Of a stretch of DNA of 64,000 nucleotides, positions 33,550 through 41,332 are shown piece by piece. Source of the DNA: Micromonospora polyrhachis. Its GTDB lineage: Bacteria; Actinomycetota; Actinomycetes; Mycobacteriales; Micromonosporaceae. The position numbers and the translations under genes were made by a program. The notes under the pieces are model-generated. The model searched no databases, was not told the origin of the DNA, and saw only the letters and a program-made list of their open reading frames with translations. The stretch's first letter is position 1. Every line of letters starts with the position of its first letter. The stretch lies in NCBI RefSeq assembly GCF_014203835.1, contig NZ_JACHJW010000001.1, positions 5,654,501-5,718,500 on the forward strand. The letters run 5' to 3'.

Positions 33550-34701
33550 TTGAGGCAGAAGTTCTCGCGCTTGCTGGGCGGCGTCGCCATGCTGGCTGTC
33601 GTCGCGGGTGCAACGGCGTGCGGTGGGGGTGACGAGGGCGAGGCCAGCGCGTGCGGCAACAAGATCGCCTTCTTCGGTGCGTTGACGGGCAGCTCGGCCG
33701 CGCTGGGCATCAACGAGAACAACGGCGTCAAACTCGCCGTCGACCAGTACAACAAGCAGAACGCCGACTGCAAGGTCGAGCTGGTGCCGCTGGACTCGCA
33801 GGGCAGCCCGGACCAGGCACCGGGTCTGGCCCAGAAGGCGATCGACGACGAGAAGATCCTGGGTATCGTCGGTCCGGCCTACTCCGGTGAGTCGGAGGCC
33901 GCCAACCCCCTCTTCTCCGAGGCCGGTCTGGTGCACATCACCGCCTCCGCGACCCGGCCCAGCCTGGCCGAGCAGAAGTGGAAGACGTTCTTCCGGGCGG
34001 TCGGCAACGACCTGAGCCAGGGGCCGGCGGCCGGCAACTACATCAAGAACGTGCTGAAGGCCGAGAAGGTCTTCGTCATCGACGACCAGTCCGCCTACGG
34101 TGCCGGTCTGGCCGACGAGGTCAAGAAGGTGCTCGGTGCTGCCGTCGTCGGCTCGGACAAGGTGCAGGGCGAGGGGAAGCAGGTCGACTTCTCCGCAGCG
34201 GTCACCAAGGTGAAGAGCGCCGGAGTGGGCGCGATCTTCTACGGTGGCTACTACCAGGAAGCGGGCCTCATCCGTAAGCAGCTCAGCGCCGCCGGGGTGA
34301 CCGCTCCGTTGGTGGCCGGTGACGGCGTTAACGACGCCGCGTACATCACCTCAGCCGGTCAGGCCGCCGCGGAGGGCACCATCCTCACCTGCCCCTGCGC
34401 GCCGGCCACCCAGGCCCGGGGCACCTTCGTCGAGGAGTACAAGAAGCTCAACGGCACCGACCCCGGCACCTACAGCGACACCGCGTACGACGCGGCGAAC
34501 ATCCTGCTGGCGGGTATCAAGGCCGGTAAGTCGACCCGCGCGGACATGCTGGCGTTCGTGAAGGGCTACAGCGGTGAGGGTATCGCCGCGACCTACAAGT
34601 TCACCGAGACCGGTGAGCTGGACCCGGCCCAGGTGAAGATCTGGGCGTACAAGGTCCAGGGTGGCAAGGTCGTGCCGGACCAGGAAATCCCCAAGGTCTG
34701 A
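33550..34701 (+). CDS. livJ: Branched-chain amino-acid ABC transporter, substrate-binding lipoprotein
   Basis: 383 residues from TTG 33550, chosen because GGAGGAGG lies about 8 nt upstream and the next residues form a signal peptide ending in a lipobox (Ala-Thr-Ala-Cys). The mature protein is a type I periplasmic-binding fold of the LivJ family: Ile-Ala-Phe-Phe-Gly-Ala-Leu-Thr-Gly at the start, Gly-Ile-Val-Gly-Pro-Ala-Tyr-Ser-Gly-Glu, and Tyr-Ser-Asp-Thr-Ala-Tyr-Asp-Ala-Ala. It captures Leu/Ile/Val or related amino acids for the LivHMGF transporter encoded next. A strong hairpin follows and probably sets a higher yield of this protein than of the membrane components. Confidence 0.94.
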   Translation: MRQKFSRLLGGVAMLAVVAGATACGGGDEGEASACGNKIAFFGALTGSSAALGINENNGVKLAVDQYNKQNADCKVELVPLDSQGSPDQAPGLAQKAIDDEKILGIVGPAYSGESEAANPLFSEAGLVHITASATRPSLAEQKWKTFFRAVGNDLSQGPAAGNYIKNVLKAEKVFVIDDQSAYGAGLADEVKKVLGAAVVGSDKVQGEGKQVDFSAAVTKVKSAGVGAIFYGGYYQEAGLIRKQLSAAGVTAPLVAGDGVNDAAYITSAGQAAAEGTILTCPCAPATQARGTFVEEYKKLNGTDPGTYSDTAYDAANILLAGIKAGKSTRADMLAFVKGYSGEGIAATYKFTETGELDPAQVKIWAYKVQGGKVVPDQEIPKV

Positions 34702-34738
34702 GCGCAGGTTCGCCTGCCGGCGAACGCAGATGTGATCG

Positions 34739-34774
34739 CGGGTGCGGCCGGGAGATCGCTCCCGGCCGCACCCG
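34739..34774 (+). terminator. Hairpin between livJ and livH, probable attenuator
   Basis: CGGGTGCGGCCGGGAG, a 4-nt loop (ATCG), then the exact 16-nt complement, followed by a T-rich stretch (AGTTGTTTCT). Since livH-livF continue the operon, partial termination here would raise livJ over the permease genes. Confidence 0.8.
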
Positions 34775-34808
34775 AGTTGTTTCTCCAACCTGATAGGGCG
34801 CTCCTACC

Positions 34809-35759
34809 TTGAACCTAGACGGACTGCTCTCGAACTTCGGAGAGCTCACCACCACCGGCCTGACCCAGGGAGCCATCTACGCCCTGGTCGCGCTGGGCTA
34901 CACGCTGGTCTACGGCGTGCTGAGACTCATCAACTTCGCCCACTCCGAGGTCTTCATCGCCGGAGCCTTCGGGGCCATGTGGGCCTGGCAGGCCTTCGGC
35001 CTCAACCAGGACTCGGTGGTCTCCGGGATCGGCACCATCACTCTCTATCTGTTGGTGGGCATGTTGGTCGCCGCCCTGGCCTCGGCGTTCACCGCGACCG
35101 TGATCGAGCGGGTGGCGTACCGGCCGTTGCGTAGGCGCAACGCCCCGCCGTTGGCCTTCCTGATCACCGCGATCGGCGCGTCGATCGCCATCGCCGAAGC
35201 CTTCGGTGTCTATACCCGACGGCTGCCCCAGGGGCTGCCCGAACTGGTCGACAAGTCCCCGCTCTTCACCATTGCCGGAGTGCCCATCGACGCGGTGCAG
35301 TTGCTGACCGTCGGCGCGGCGCTGGTGATGATGGTCGCCCTCGACATCTTCATCAACCGCAGCCGGGTCGGCCGGGGCATCCGGGCGGTGGCCCAGGACG
35401 CGAACACCGCCGCGCTGATGGGGGTCAACAAGGACCGGATCATCATGATGGTCTTCATCGCCGGTGGCGCGATGGCCGGCGTGGCCGGGCTGCTCTACAA
35501 CGTCCGGATCAGCACCCTGACCTACAGCGTCGGCTTCATGCTGGGGCTCAAGGCGTTCACCGCCGCGGTTCTCGGCGGCATCGGCAACCTGCGTGGCGCG
35601 TTGGTCGGTGGCCTGCTGCTCGGCCTGGTGGAGAACTACGCCTCCGGCCTGTTCGGGTCGCAGTGGAAGGACTTCGCCGCGTTCGTGGTGCTGGTGGCGT
35701 TGCTGATGTTCCGGCCGACCGGCCTGCTCGGGGAATCACTGGGGAGGGCGCGGGCATGA
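34809..35759 (+). CDS. livH: Branched-chain amino-acid ABC transporter permease LivH
   Basis: 316 residues starting at TTG 34809; an upstream ribosome site is weak. Hydrophobic throughout, with about eight helices. Family hallmarks are Gly-Leu-Thr-Gln-Gly-Ala-Ile-Tyr-Ala-Leu-Val-Ala-Leu-Gly-Tyr-Thr at the N-terminus, Leu-Ile-Asn-Phe-Ala-His-Ser-Glu, and the cytoplasmic loop Gly-Arg-Gly-Ile-Arg-Ala-Val-Ala-Gln-Asp that contacts the ATPase. It forms one half of the membrane channel with LivM, whose start overlaps the livH stop (ATGA). Confidence 0.95.
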   Translation: MNLDGLLSNFGELTTTGLTQGAIYALVALGYTLVYGVLRLINFAHSEVFIAGAFGAMWAWQAFGLNQDSVVSGIGTITLYLLVGMLVAALASAFTATVIERVAYRPLRRRNAPPLAFLITAIGASIAIAEAFGVYTRRLPQGLPELVDKSPLFTIAGVPIDAVQLLTVGAALVMMVALDIFINRSRVGRGIRAVAQDANTAALMGVNKDRIIMMVFIAGGAMAGVAGLLYNVRISTLTYSVGFMLGLKAFTAAVLGGIGNLRGALVGGLLLGLVENYASGLFGSQWKDFAAFVVLVALLMFRPTGLLGESLGRARA

Positions 35760-36865
35760 CCAGCGTTGTGGAAAAGGTACGCGCCGGCCGAGAGGCCATG
35801 GGCGAGCGTTGGCGCGGTGCGCCCCGGTGGGTGCGTTGGGCCCTGTTGGTGGCGGTGATCGTCTTCTTCTACGCTCTGCCGAACAAGGAGTTCTACCAGT
35901 ACCTCGGTCCGATCCCGACGACAGGGTCGAACTTCACCCAGGTGCTGTTCACTGTTTCGATCTACGTCCTGCTGGCGATCGGGCTGAACATCGTCGTCGG
36001 GTTCGCCGGCCTGCTGGACCTCGGCTACTTCGGGTTCTTCGCGGTCGGTGCGTACACCGTCGCGGTGCTGACCTCGCCGACCAGCGATCTGAAGACGTTG
36101 TGGCCGTGGCTCGCGGTGGTGCCGCTGGCGATCGGTATCACGATGCTCTCCGGGGTGCTGCTCGGTACGCCGACCCTGCGGTTGCGTGGGGACTACCTGG
36201 CGATCGTCACGCTCGGCTTCGCCGAGATGATCCGGATCGCGGCGACGAGTGCGGAGTTCCTCAAGGGGCAGCGCGGCTTCAACCAGATCCCGCACCCGCC
36301 CGGCAGCTACGACGACGGTCGCCCGGTCTTCGGCGTGCTCGACGCCCGGCCGTACTACTGGCTGGTGTTGACGTTGATCATCCTGGTGGTGATCGGGGTC
36401 CGGAACCTCACCCATAGCCGGGTCGGCCGGGCCTGGGTGTCGATCCGGGAGGACGAGGACGCCGCGCAACTCATGGGTGTGCCTACCTTCAAGTTCAAGC
36501 TCTGGGCCTTCGCCGCTGGCGCGGCGATCGGCGGGTTGGCCGGCGCGCTCTTCGCGGGCAAGCAGAACTTCGTCAACTCGCAGAACTTCGAACTGCTCAA
36601 CTCGATCATCATCCTCGCCGCCGTCATCTTCGGCGGTTCCGGCAACATCGTCGGCGCGATCGTCGGGGGTGGCCTGGTCGCGTACATGATCGAGCGGTTC
36701 CGGGGCATCGAGTTGTTCGGTATGGAGCTGTACGAGTATCGATTCCTGTTCTTCGGTGTGGTGCTCGTGGTCATGATGATCTTCCGGCCGCAGGGCCTGG
36801 TCCCGAACCGACGACGCGCGGCGGAGTTCAAGGACCGTCGCAAGGAGGTGACCGTCGGTGGGTGA
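35756..36865 (+). CDS. livM: Branched-chain amino-acid ABC transporter permease LivM
   Basis: 369 residues from ATG 35756, overlapping livH by 4 nt. It contains the LivM pattern Leu-Asn-Ile-Val-Val-Gly-Phe-Ala-Gly-Leu-Leu-Asp-Leu-Gly-Tyr-Phe-Gly-Phe-Phe-Ala, Leu-Arg-Leu-Arg-Gly-Asp-Tyr-Leu-Ala-Ile-Val-Thr-Leu-Gly-Phe, and the coupling loop Gly-Arg-Ala-Trp-Val-Ser-Ile-Arg-Glu-Asp-Glu-Asp-Ala-Ala. It is the second channel subunit. The charged cytoplasmic N-terminus of about 40 residues is longer than in E. coli LivM. Its 3' end overlaps livG by 8 nt. Confidence 0.95.
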   Translation: MTSVVEKVRAGREAMGERWRGAPRWVRWALLVAVIVFFYALPNKEFYQYLGPIPTTGSNFTQVLFTVSIYVLLAIGLNIVVGFAGLLDLGYFGFFAVGAYTVAVLTSPTSDLKTLWPWLAVVPLAIGITMLSGVLLGTPTLRLRGDYLAIVTLGFAEMIRIAATSAEFLKGQRGFNQIPHPPGSYDDGRPVFGVLDARPYYWLVLTLIILVVIGVRNLTHSRVGRAWVSIREDEDAAQLMGVPTFKFKLWAFAAGAAIGGLAGALFAGKQNFVNSQNFELLNSIIILAAVIFGGSGNIVGAIVGGGLVAYMIERFRGIELFGMELYEYRFLFFGVVLVVMMIFRPQGLVPNRRRAAEFKDRRKEVTVGG

Positions 36866-37748
36866 GACCGCACCGAAGTCGAGTGTGCCCGCCCAGGGCG
36901 CGGCACCCGCCGCTGAACAGACGTCCCCGACCGCTGGACAGACGGCGCCGGTTGCCGAGCAGACCCCGTCCGGCCGTGAGCCGCTGCTGGAGGTGGACAA
37001 CGTCACCCTGCGCTTCGGTGGCGTGGTCGCCCTGGACGGCGTGGACTTCACCCTCTACAAGGGAGAAATCCTCGGGCTGATCGGCCCGAACGGGGCCGGC
37101 AAGACCACCTGCTTCAACGCGATGACCGGGATCTACCAGCCGACCGAGGGGGAGATCCGGTTCCAGGGGCAGCGGATCACCGGCAAGAAGCGCCACCAGA
37201 TCACCAAGCTGGGGATGGCGCGGACGTTCCAGAACATCCGGCTCTTCCCCGAGATGACCGCCCTGGAGAACGTCCAGGTCGGTGCCGACGCGCACCACAA
37301 GACCAGCGTGATATCGGCCCTGTTCCGACTTCCCCGACACTGGCGGGAGGAACGCGAGGGCCGGGAGAAGGCCGAGCGTCTGTTGGAGTTCGTCGGCATC
37401 CGGGATCGGATCCACGAGTACGCCCGCAACCTGTCCTATGGCGAACAGCGACGGTTGGAGATCGCTCGGGCGTTGGCGACCGATCCGGCGTTGCTCTGCC
37501 TGGATGAGCCGGCGGCCGGGTTCAACCCGGCTGAGAAGGAAGATCTGCTGCAACTGATCCGGCGGATCCGGGACACCGGCGTGACCATCCTGCTCATCGA
37601 GCACGACATGCGGCTGGTCATGGGTGTGACCGACCGGATCGTGGTGCTGGAGTTCGGAAAGAAGATCGCCGAAGGGCTCCCGGCCGAGGTGCGGGAGGAC
37701 CATCGGGTGATCGCGGCGTACCTGGGGGTGCCGGACGATGCTGCTTGA
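36858..37748 (+). CDS. livG: Branched-chain amino-acid ABC transporter ATPase LivG
   Basis: 296 residues from GTG 36858. The ATPase domain starts near residue 42 with Leu-Leu-Glu-Val-Asp-Asn-Val-Thr-Leu. Walker A is Gly-Pro-Asn-Gly-Ala-Gly-Lys-Thr-Thr, the signature Leu-Ser-Tyr-Gly-Glu-Gln-Arg-Arg-Leu-Glu-Ile-Ala-Arg-Ala-Leu, and Walker B Leu-Cys-Leu-Asp-Glu-Pro-Ala-Ala-Gly. Phe-Gln-Asn-Ile-Arg-Leu-Phe is the LivG Q-loop. The extra N-terminal 40 residues are Ala/Pro/Thr/Gln-rich with an imperfect Ala-Glu-Gln-Thr repeat and are unusual for LivG; a later start is possible but no better ribosome site was seen. The livF gene overlaps its end by 11 nt. Confidence 0.94.
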   Translation: MGETAPKSSVPAQGAAPAAEQTSPTAGQTAPVAEQTPSGREPLLEVDNVTLRFGGVVALDGVDFTLYKGEILGLIGPNGAGKTTCFNAMTGIYQPTEGEIRFQGQRITGKKRHQITKLGMARTFQNIRLFPEMTALENVQVGADAHHKTSVISALFRLPRHWREEREGREKAERLLEFVGIRDRIHEYARNLSYGEQRRLEIARALATDPALLCLDEPAAGFNPAEKEDLLQLIRRIRDTGVTILLIEHDMRLVMGVTDRIVVLEFGKKIAEGLPAEVREDHRVIAAYLGVPDDAA

Positions 37749-38448
37749 GATAGATGACGTCAGCCTGCTCTACGGGCGGATCCAGGCGTTGCACGGGATC
37801 AGCCTGACCGTGGACGAGGGCGAGATCGTGGCGCTGATCGGTGCCAACGGTGCCGGCAAGACCACCACGATGCGGGCCATTTCCGGCATCCGACCGATCG
37901 CCTCCGGCAGTATCCGGTTCGCCGGCGAGGACATCTCCAAGCTCCGGGCCGACCTGCGGGTACGGCGCGGGCTCTGCCAGGCCCCGGAGGGTCGGGGCGT
38001 CTTTCCCGGCATGACGGTGATGGAGAACCTGGGGATGGGGGCCTACACCCGGCGGGACCGCTCGGAGATAGCCAAGGACCGGGCCCGGGTGCTGGAGATG
38101 TTCCCCCGGTTGGCCGAACGGCGCAAGCAGCCCGGCGGCACCCTCTCCGGTGGCGAGCAGCAGATGCTGGCCGTGGGGCGGGCGCTGATGAGCCGGCCGA
38201 AGCTGCTGCTGCTCGACGAACCGTCGATGGGGCTCGCCCCGATGCTGATCCAGCAGATCTTCTCGATCATCAAGGAGATCAATCAGCAGGGCACCACGGT
38301 TCTGCTGGTGGAGCAGAACGCCCAGCAGGCGCTCTCCCTGGCGCATCGGGCGTACGTGCTGGAGACCGGCCGAATCGTCAAGAGCGGTACCGGCCTCGAA
38401 CTGCTGCACGACGACGCGGTCAAAGAGGCGTATCTGGGTGTGGCCTAG
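37738..38448 (+). CDS. livF: Branched-chain amino-acid ABC transporter ATPase LivF
   Basis: 236 residues, usual length. Walker A Gly-Ala-Asn-Gly-Ala-Gly-Lys-Thr-Thr, the Q-loop region Gly-Arg-Gly-Val-Phe-Pro-Gly-Met-Thr-Val-Met-Glu-Asn-Leu, signature Leu-Ser-Gly-Gly-Glu-Gln-Gln-Met-Leu-Ala-Val-Gly-Arg-Ala-Leu and Walker B Leu-Leu-Leu-Leu-Asp-Glu-Pro-Ser-Met-Gly-Leu-Ala-Pro are all intact. It pairs with LivG to power uptake. It is the last gene of the liv operon; the next transporter operon begins 32 nt later and may receive readthrough. Confidence 0.96.
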   Translation: MLLEIDDVSLLYGRIQALHGISLTVDEGEIVALIGANGAGKTTTMRAISGIRPIASGSIRFAGEDISKLRADLRVRRGLCQAPEGRGVFPGMTVMENLGMGAYTRRDRSEIAKDRARVLEMFPRLAERRKQPGGTLSGGEQQMLAVGRALMSRPKLLLLDEPSMGLAPMLIQQIFSIIKEINQQGTTVLLVEQNAQQALSLAHRAYVLETGRIVKSGTGLELLHDDAVKEAYLGVA

Positions 38449-38480
38449 CCGGTATCCGGCTTACCTATGGGGAGGAACGC

Positions 38481-39389
38481 ATGATCAGAACCAGTCATCG
38501 CGGCCGGCGTGCCGCGTTCGGTCTGGCCAGCGCGGCACTGCTCACTGTCTCTCTTGCCGCCTGCGGCGAGAAGGAGGAGACGGACCTGCCGGGTGCTGGT
38601 CCTACCGTGACGGCGGCGGCCGACTCGGCACTGGCGGCGAAGGTGCCGGACGCTATCAAGGCGGACGGGAAGATCGTCGTCGGAACGGACGCGACCTATC
38701 CGCCCGCCGAGTTCCTGGACACCGACGGTAAGACGGTGATCGGCTTCGACGCCGAACTCTTCACCGCCGTCGCCGCCAAGCTCGGCCTGAAGGCGGAGTT
38801 TGTCCCCGCCCCCTTCGGCGACATCATCACCGGTGTCGGATCCGGTAAGTACGAGGTCGGCGTCTCGTCGTTCACCATCAACGACGAACGTAAGGGCCAG
38901 GCCAACATGGTCAGCTACTACCAGGTCGGCACCCAGTGGGTGACCAAGAAGGGCAACCCGGCCGGGGTGACCCTGGACAACGCCTGCGGCAAGAAGATCG
39001 CCGTACAGAAGGACACCATCCAGGTCGAGGACATCACCGCCCGGTCCAAGAAGTGCACCGACGCGGGGAAGCCAGCCATCGCCATCGACCAGTTCCCCGG
39101 CCAGGACGCGGCCACCGCGGCGGTGGTGTCCGGCAAGGACGACGCCATGCTCGCCGACTACCCGGTGGGTGTGTACGCCGTCACCAAGGCGGAGGGGCAG
39201 CTGGAACTGCTCGACAAGATGTACGAGGCCGCGCCGTACGGCATCGTGGTGGCCAAGGGCCAGACGGCGTTCGCCGAGGCGGTACGGGACGCCACCAAGG
39301 CGCTGATCACCGACGGGACCTACCAGAAGATCCTCGAAAAGTGGAAGGTTGCCGACGGCGCGATCACCGATCCGGCGATCAACCCGTGA
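38481..39389 (+). CDS. Polar amino-acid ABC transporter, family 3 substrate-binding lipoprotein
   Basis: 302 residues from ATG 38481 with GGGGAGGAA upstream. The signal peptide ends in the lipobox Leu-Ala-Ala-Cys (Cys28). The mature domain has the family 3 signature Gly-Thr-Asp-Ala-Thr-Tyr-Pro-Pro-Ala-Glu-Phe and Ile-Gly-Phe-Asp-Ala-Glu-Leu-Phe, as in glutamine, glutamate and arginine binding proteins. The exact ligand is unclear. The permease starts 4 nt after its stop. Confidence 0.93.
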   Translation: MIRTSHRGRRAAFGLASAALLTVSLAACGEKEETDLPGAGPTVTAAADSALAAKVPDAIKADGKIVVGTDATYPPAEFLDTDGKTVIGFDAELFTAVAAKLGLKAEFVPAPFGDIITGVGSGKYEVGVSSFTINDERKGQANMVSYYQVGTQWVTKKGNPAGVTLDNACGKKIAVQKDTIQVEDITARSKKCTDAGKPAIAIDQFPGQDAATAAVVSGKDDAMLADYPVGVYAVTKAEGQLELLDKMYEAAPYGIVVAKGQTAFAEAVRDATKALITDGTYQKILEKWKVADGAITDPAINP

Positions 39390-39393
39390 CGCG

Positions 39394-40380
39394 ATGACGA
39401 CCGAGGAACAGGCACTTCCCGTACGGGCACGGCCGGCACCGATCCAGGCCGTGCCCGTACGGCATCCCGGCCGCTGGGTGACCGTCGCCGTACTGGCCGT
39501 ACTGGCCGCGATGTTCGCGCATGTGTTGGTGACCAACGAGAAGTTCAACTGGCCGTTCATCGTCGACAACATGTTCCGTCCACCGGTGATCGAGGGACTG
39601 CTGCGCGGCACCATCCTCATGACGGTCAGCGCGATGCTGATCGGCGTGACCCTCGGCGTGGCCGTGGCGGTGATGCGGCTGTCGACCAACCCGATCCTGC
39701 GCTCCGTCTCGTGGCTGTTCACCTGGTTCTTCCGGGCGGTGCCCCGGCTGGTGCTGCTGATGCTCTTCGGAAACCTCGGCATCCTTTGGAGCCGGGTCGA
39801 GTTCGGGGTGCCCTTCGACACCCAGCTCGGGCAGCTCTTCGGCATCGACGGTCTGCAGTTGCGGCTGTTCGGCTTCGAATCCCGCGACCTGCTGACCGGC
39901 TTCATGGCCGGGCTGCTCGGCTTGGCGCTCTCCGAGGCCGCCTACATGGCGGAGATCGTGCGGGCCGGTATCCAGTCGGTCGACCCGGGGCAGTCCGAGG
40001 CGGCTTCCGCGTTGGGCATGGGCCGGGGGCAGGTGCTGCGTCGGGTGGTGCTACCGCAGGCGATGCGGGTGATCATCCCGCCGACCGGCAATGAGACCAT
40101 CGCGATGCTCAAGGACACCTCGCTGCTGCTGTACGTACCGGTGAGCATCGAATTGTTCTTCCAGCTCGACGCCGTCGGCAAGCGCGAGTTCCAGATCTTC
40201 CCGATGTACGTCGCGGCCTGCCTTTGGTATCTGCTGCTGACCAGCGTCCTGCTGGTGGGGCAGTTCTTCCTGGAGCGGCACTTCTCCCGGGGGTACGGCC
40301 GCAGCGAGCGGGCCAGGTTGAGGCTGCGCAGCATCGCCGCGGAGACCGGTGGCGGTGCGGCCGGGGCGGAGGCGAGATGA
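39394..40380 (+). CDS. Polar amino-acid ABC transporter permease (HisM/GlnP family)
   Basis: 328 residues from ATG 39394. Five or six helices are predicted. The EAA loop is [11 protein letters not shown], followed by [17 protein letters not shown], which is diagnostic for the HisM family. An N-terminal cytoplasmic extension of about 30 residues precedes the first helix, and the C-terminal 40 residues are charged. A single permease gene implies a homodimeric channel. Its stop overlaps the ATPase start (ATGA). Confidence 0.94.
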   Translation: MTTEEQALPVRARPAPIQAVPVRHPGRWVTVAVLAVLAAMFAHVLVTNEKFNWPFIVDNMFRPPVIEGLLRGTILMTVSAMLIGVTLGVAVAVMRLSTNPILRSVSWLFTWFFRAVPRLVLLMLFGNLGILWSRVEFGVPFDTQLGQLFGIDGLQLRLFGFESRDLLTGFMAGLLGLALSEAAYMAEIVRAGIQSVDPGQSEAASALGMGRGQVLRRVVLPQAMRVIIPPTGNETIAMLKDTSLLLYVPVSIELFFQLDAVGKREFQIFPMYVAACLWYLLLTSVLLVGQFFLERHFSRGYGRSERARLRLRSIAAETGGGAAGAEAR

Positions 40381-41213
40381 CCGAGACGACAGCCACGGCG
40401 CAGGGGGCGGACCGGCCGGCGGTGCGGGGGACGGTCCCGCCGTCGGCGCAGGCTGGTCTGATGGTGCAGGCCGACAACGTGCACAAGTCCTTCGGGTCGC
40501 TGGAGGTGCTGCGCGGGGTCGACCTGGCGGTGCGGCCGGGTGAGGTGTGCTGTGTGCTCGGGCCGTCGGGCTCGGGCAAGTCGACCTTCCTACGTTGCGT
40601 CAACCACCTGGAGAAGATCAACGCTGGGCGGATCTGGGTGGATGGTGAGCTGATCGGCTATCGCGAGCGGGGCGGCAAGCTGCACGAGTTGCGGGAGAAG
40701 GAGGTGGCCGCGCAGCGCCGGTCGATCGGCATGGTGTTCCAGCGGTTCAACCTGTTCCCGCACATGACCGTGCTGGAGAACGTCGTCGAGGCGCCGATCC
40801 GGGTCCGCCGGGAAAGTCGGGCGACGGCTCGGGACCGGGCCGAGTCCCTGCTCGGCCGGGTCGGCCTAGCCGACAAGCTCAGCAGTTATCCCAGTCAGCT
40901 TTCCGGCGGTCAGCAGCAGCGGGTGGCGATCGCCCGGGCGCTGGCGATGGAGCCCCAGCTGATGCTCTTCGACGAGCCGACCAGCGCGCTGGACCCGGAG
41001 CTGGTGGGCGAGGTGCTGGACGTCATGAAGGACCTGGCCCGGGACGGGATGACCATGATCGTCGTGACTCACGAGATCGGCTTCGCCCGGGAGGTCGGTG
41101 ACTCGCTGGTCTTCATGGACGGCGGGGTGGTGGTCGAGTCGGGAAGTCCCCGGGACTTGCTCGCCAACCCGAGGCACGACCGGACCAAGGCATTCCTTGC
41201 CAAGGTCCTCTAG
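40377..41213 (+). CDS. Polar amino-acid ABC transporter ATPase (GlnQ family)
   Basis: 278 residues from ATG 40377. After about 25 Ala/Thr-rich residues the ATPase domain begins ([14 protein letters not shown]). Walker A Gly-Pro-Ser-Gly-Ser-Gly-Lys-Ser-Thr, signature [11 protein letters not shown] and Walker B [14 protein letters not shown] are intact. [11 protein letters not shown] is the GlnQ/HisP Q-loop. It powers the adjacent permease. Confidence 0.95.
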   Translation: MTETTATAQGADRPAVRGTVPPSAQAGLMVQADNVHKSFGSLEVLRGVDLAVRPGEVCCVLGPSGSGKSTFLRCVNHLEKINAGRIWVDGELIGYRERGGKLHELREKEVAAQRRSIGMVFQRFNLFPHMTVLENVVEAPIRVRRESRATARDRAESLLGRVGLADKLSSYPSQLSGGQQQRVAIARALAMEPQLMLFDEPTSALDPELVGEVLDVMKDLARDGMTMIVVTHEIGFAREVGDSLVFMDGGVVVESGSPRDLLANPRHDRTKAFLAKVL

Positions 41214-41318
41214 CCGCCTCTAGCCGACGTGCCAAGAAGAGGGTCAGGCCCGGCGGTGGCACGTACCGGAGTGGCGGACCGGCACGTGCCGGGGTCCGAG
41301 CCTGTCGGAGGGGCGGAC

Positions 41319-41324
41319 TAGAGT
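41319..41324 (+). promoter_or_regulatory. -10 element (TAGAGT), probable leaderless promoter of polA
   Basis: TAGAGT fits TANNNT and is 8 nt before the GTG start of polA at 41333; no ribosome site is seen between them. A perfect 14-bp palindrome (CCGGCACGTGCCGG, 41279-41292) lies just upstream. Confidence 0.5.
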
Positions 41325-41332
41325 CACATCTT

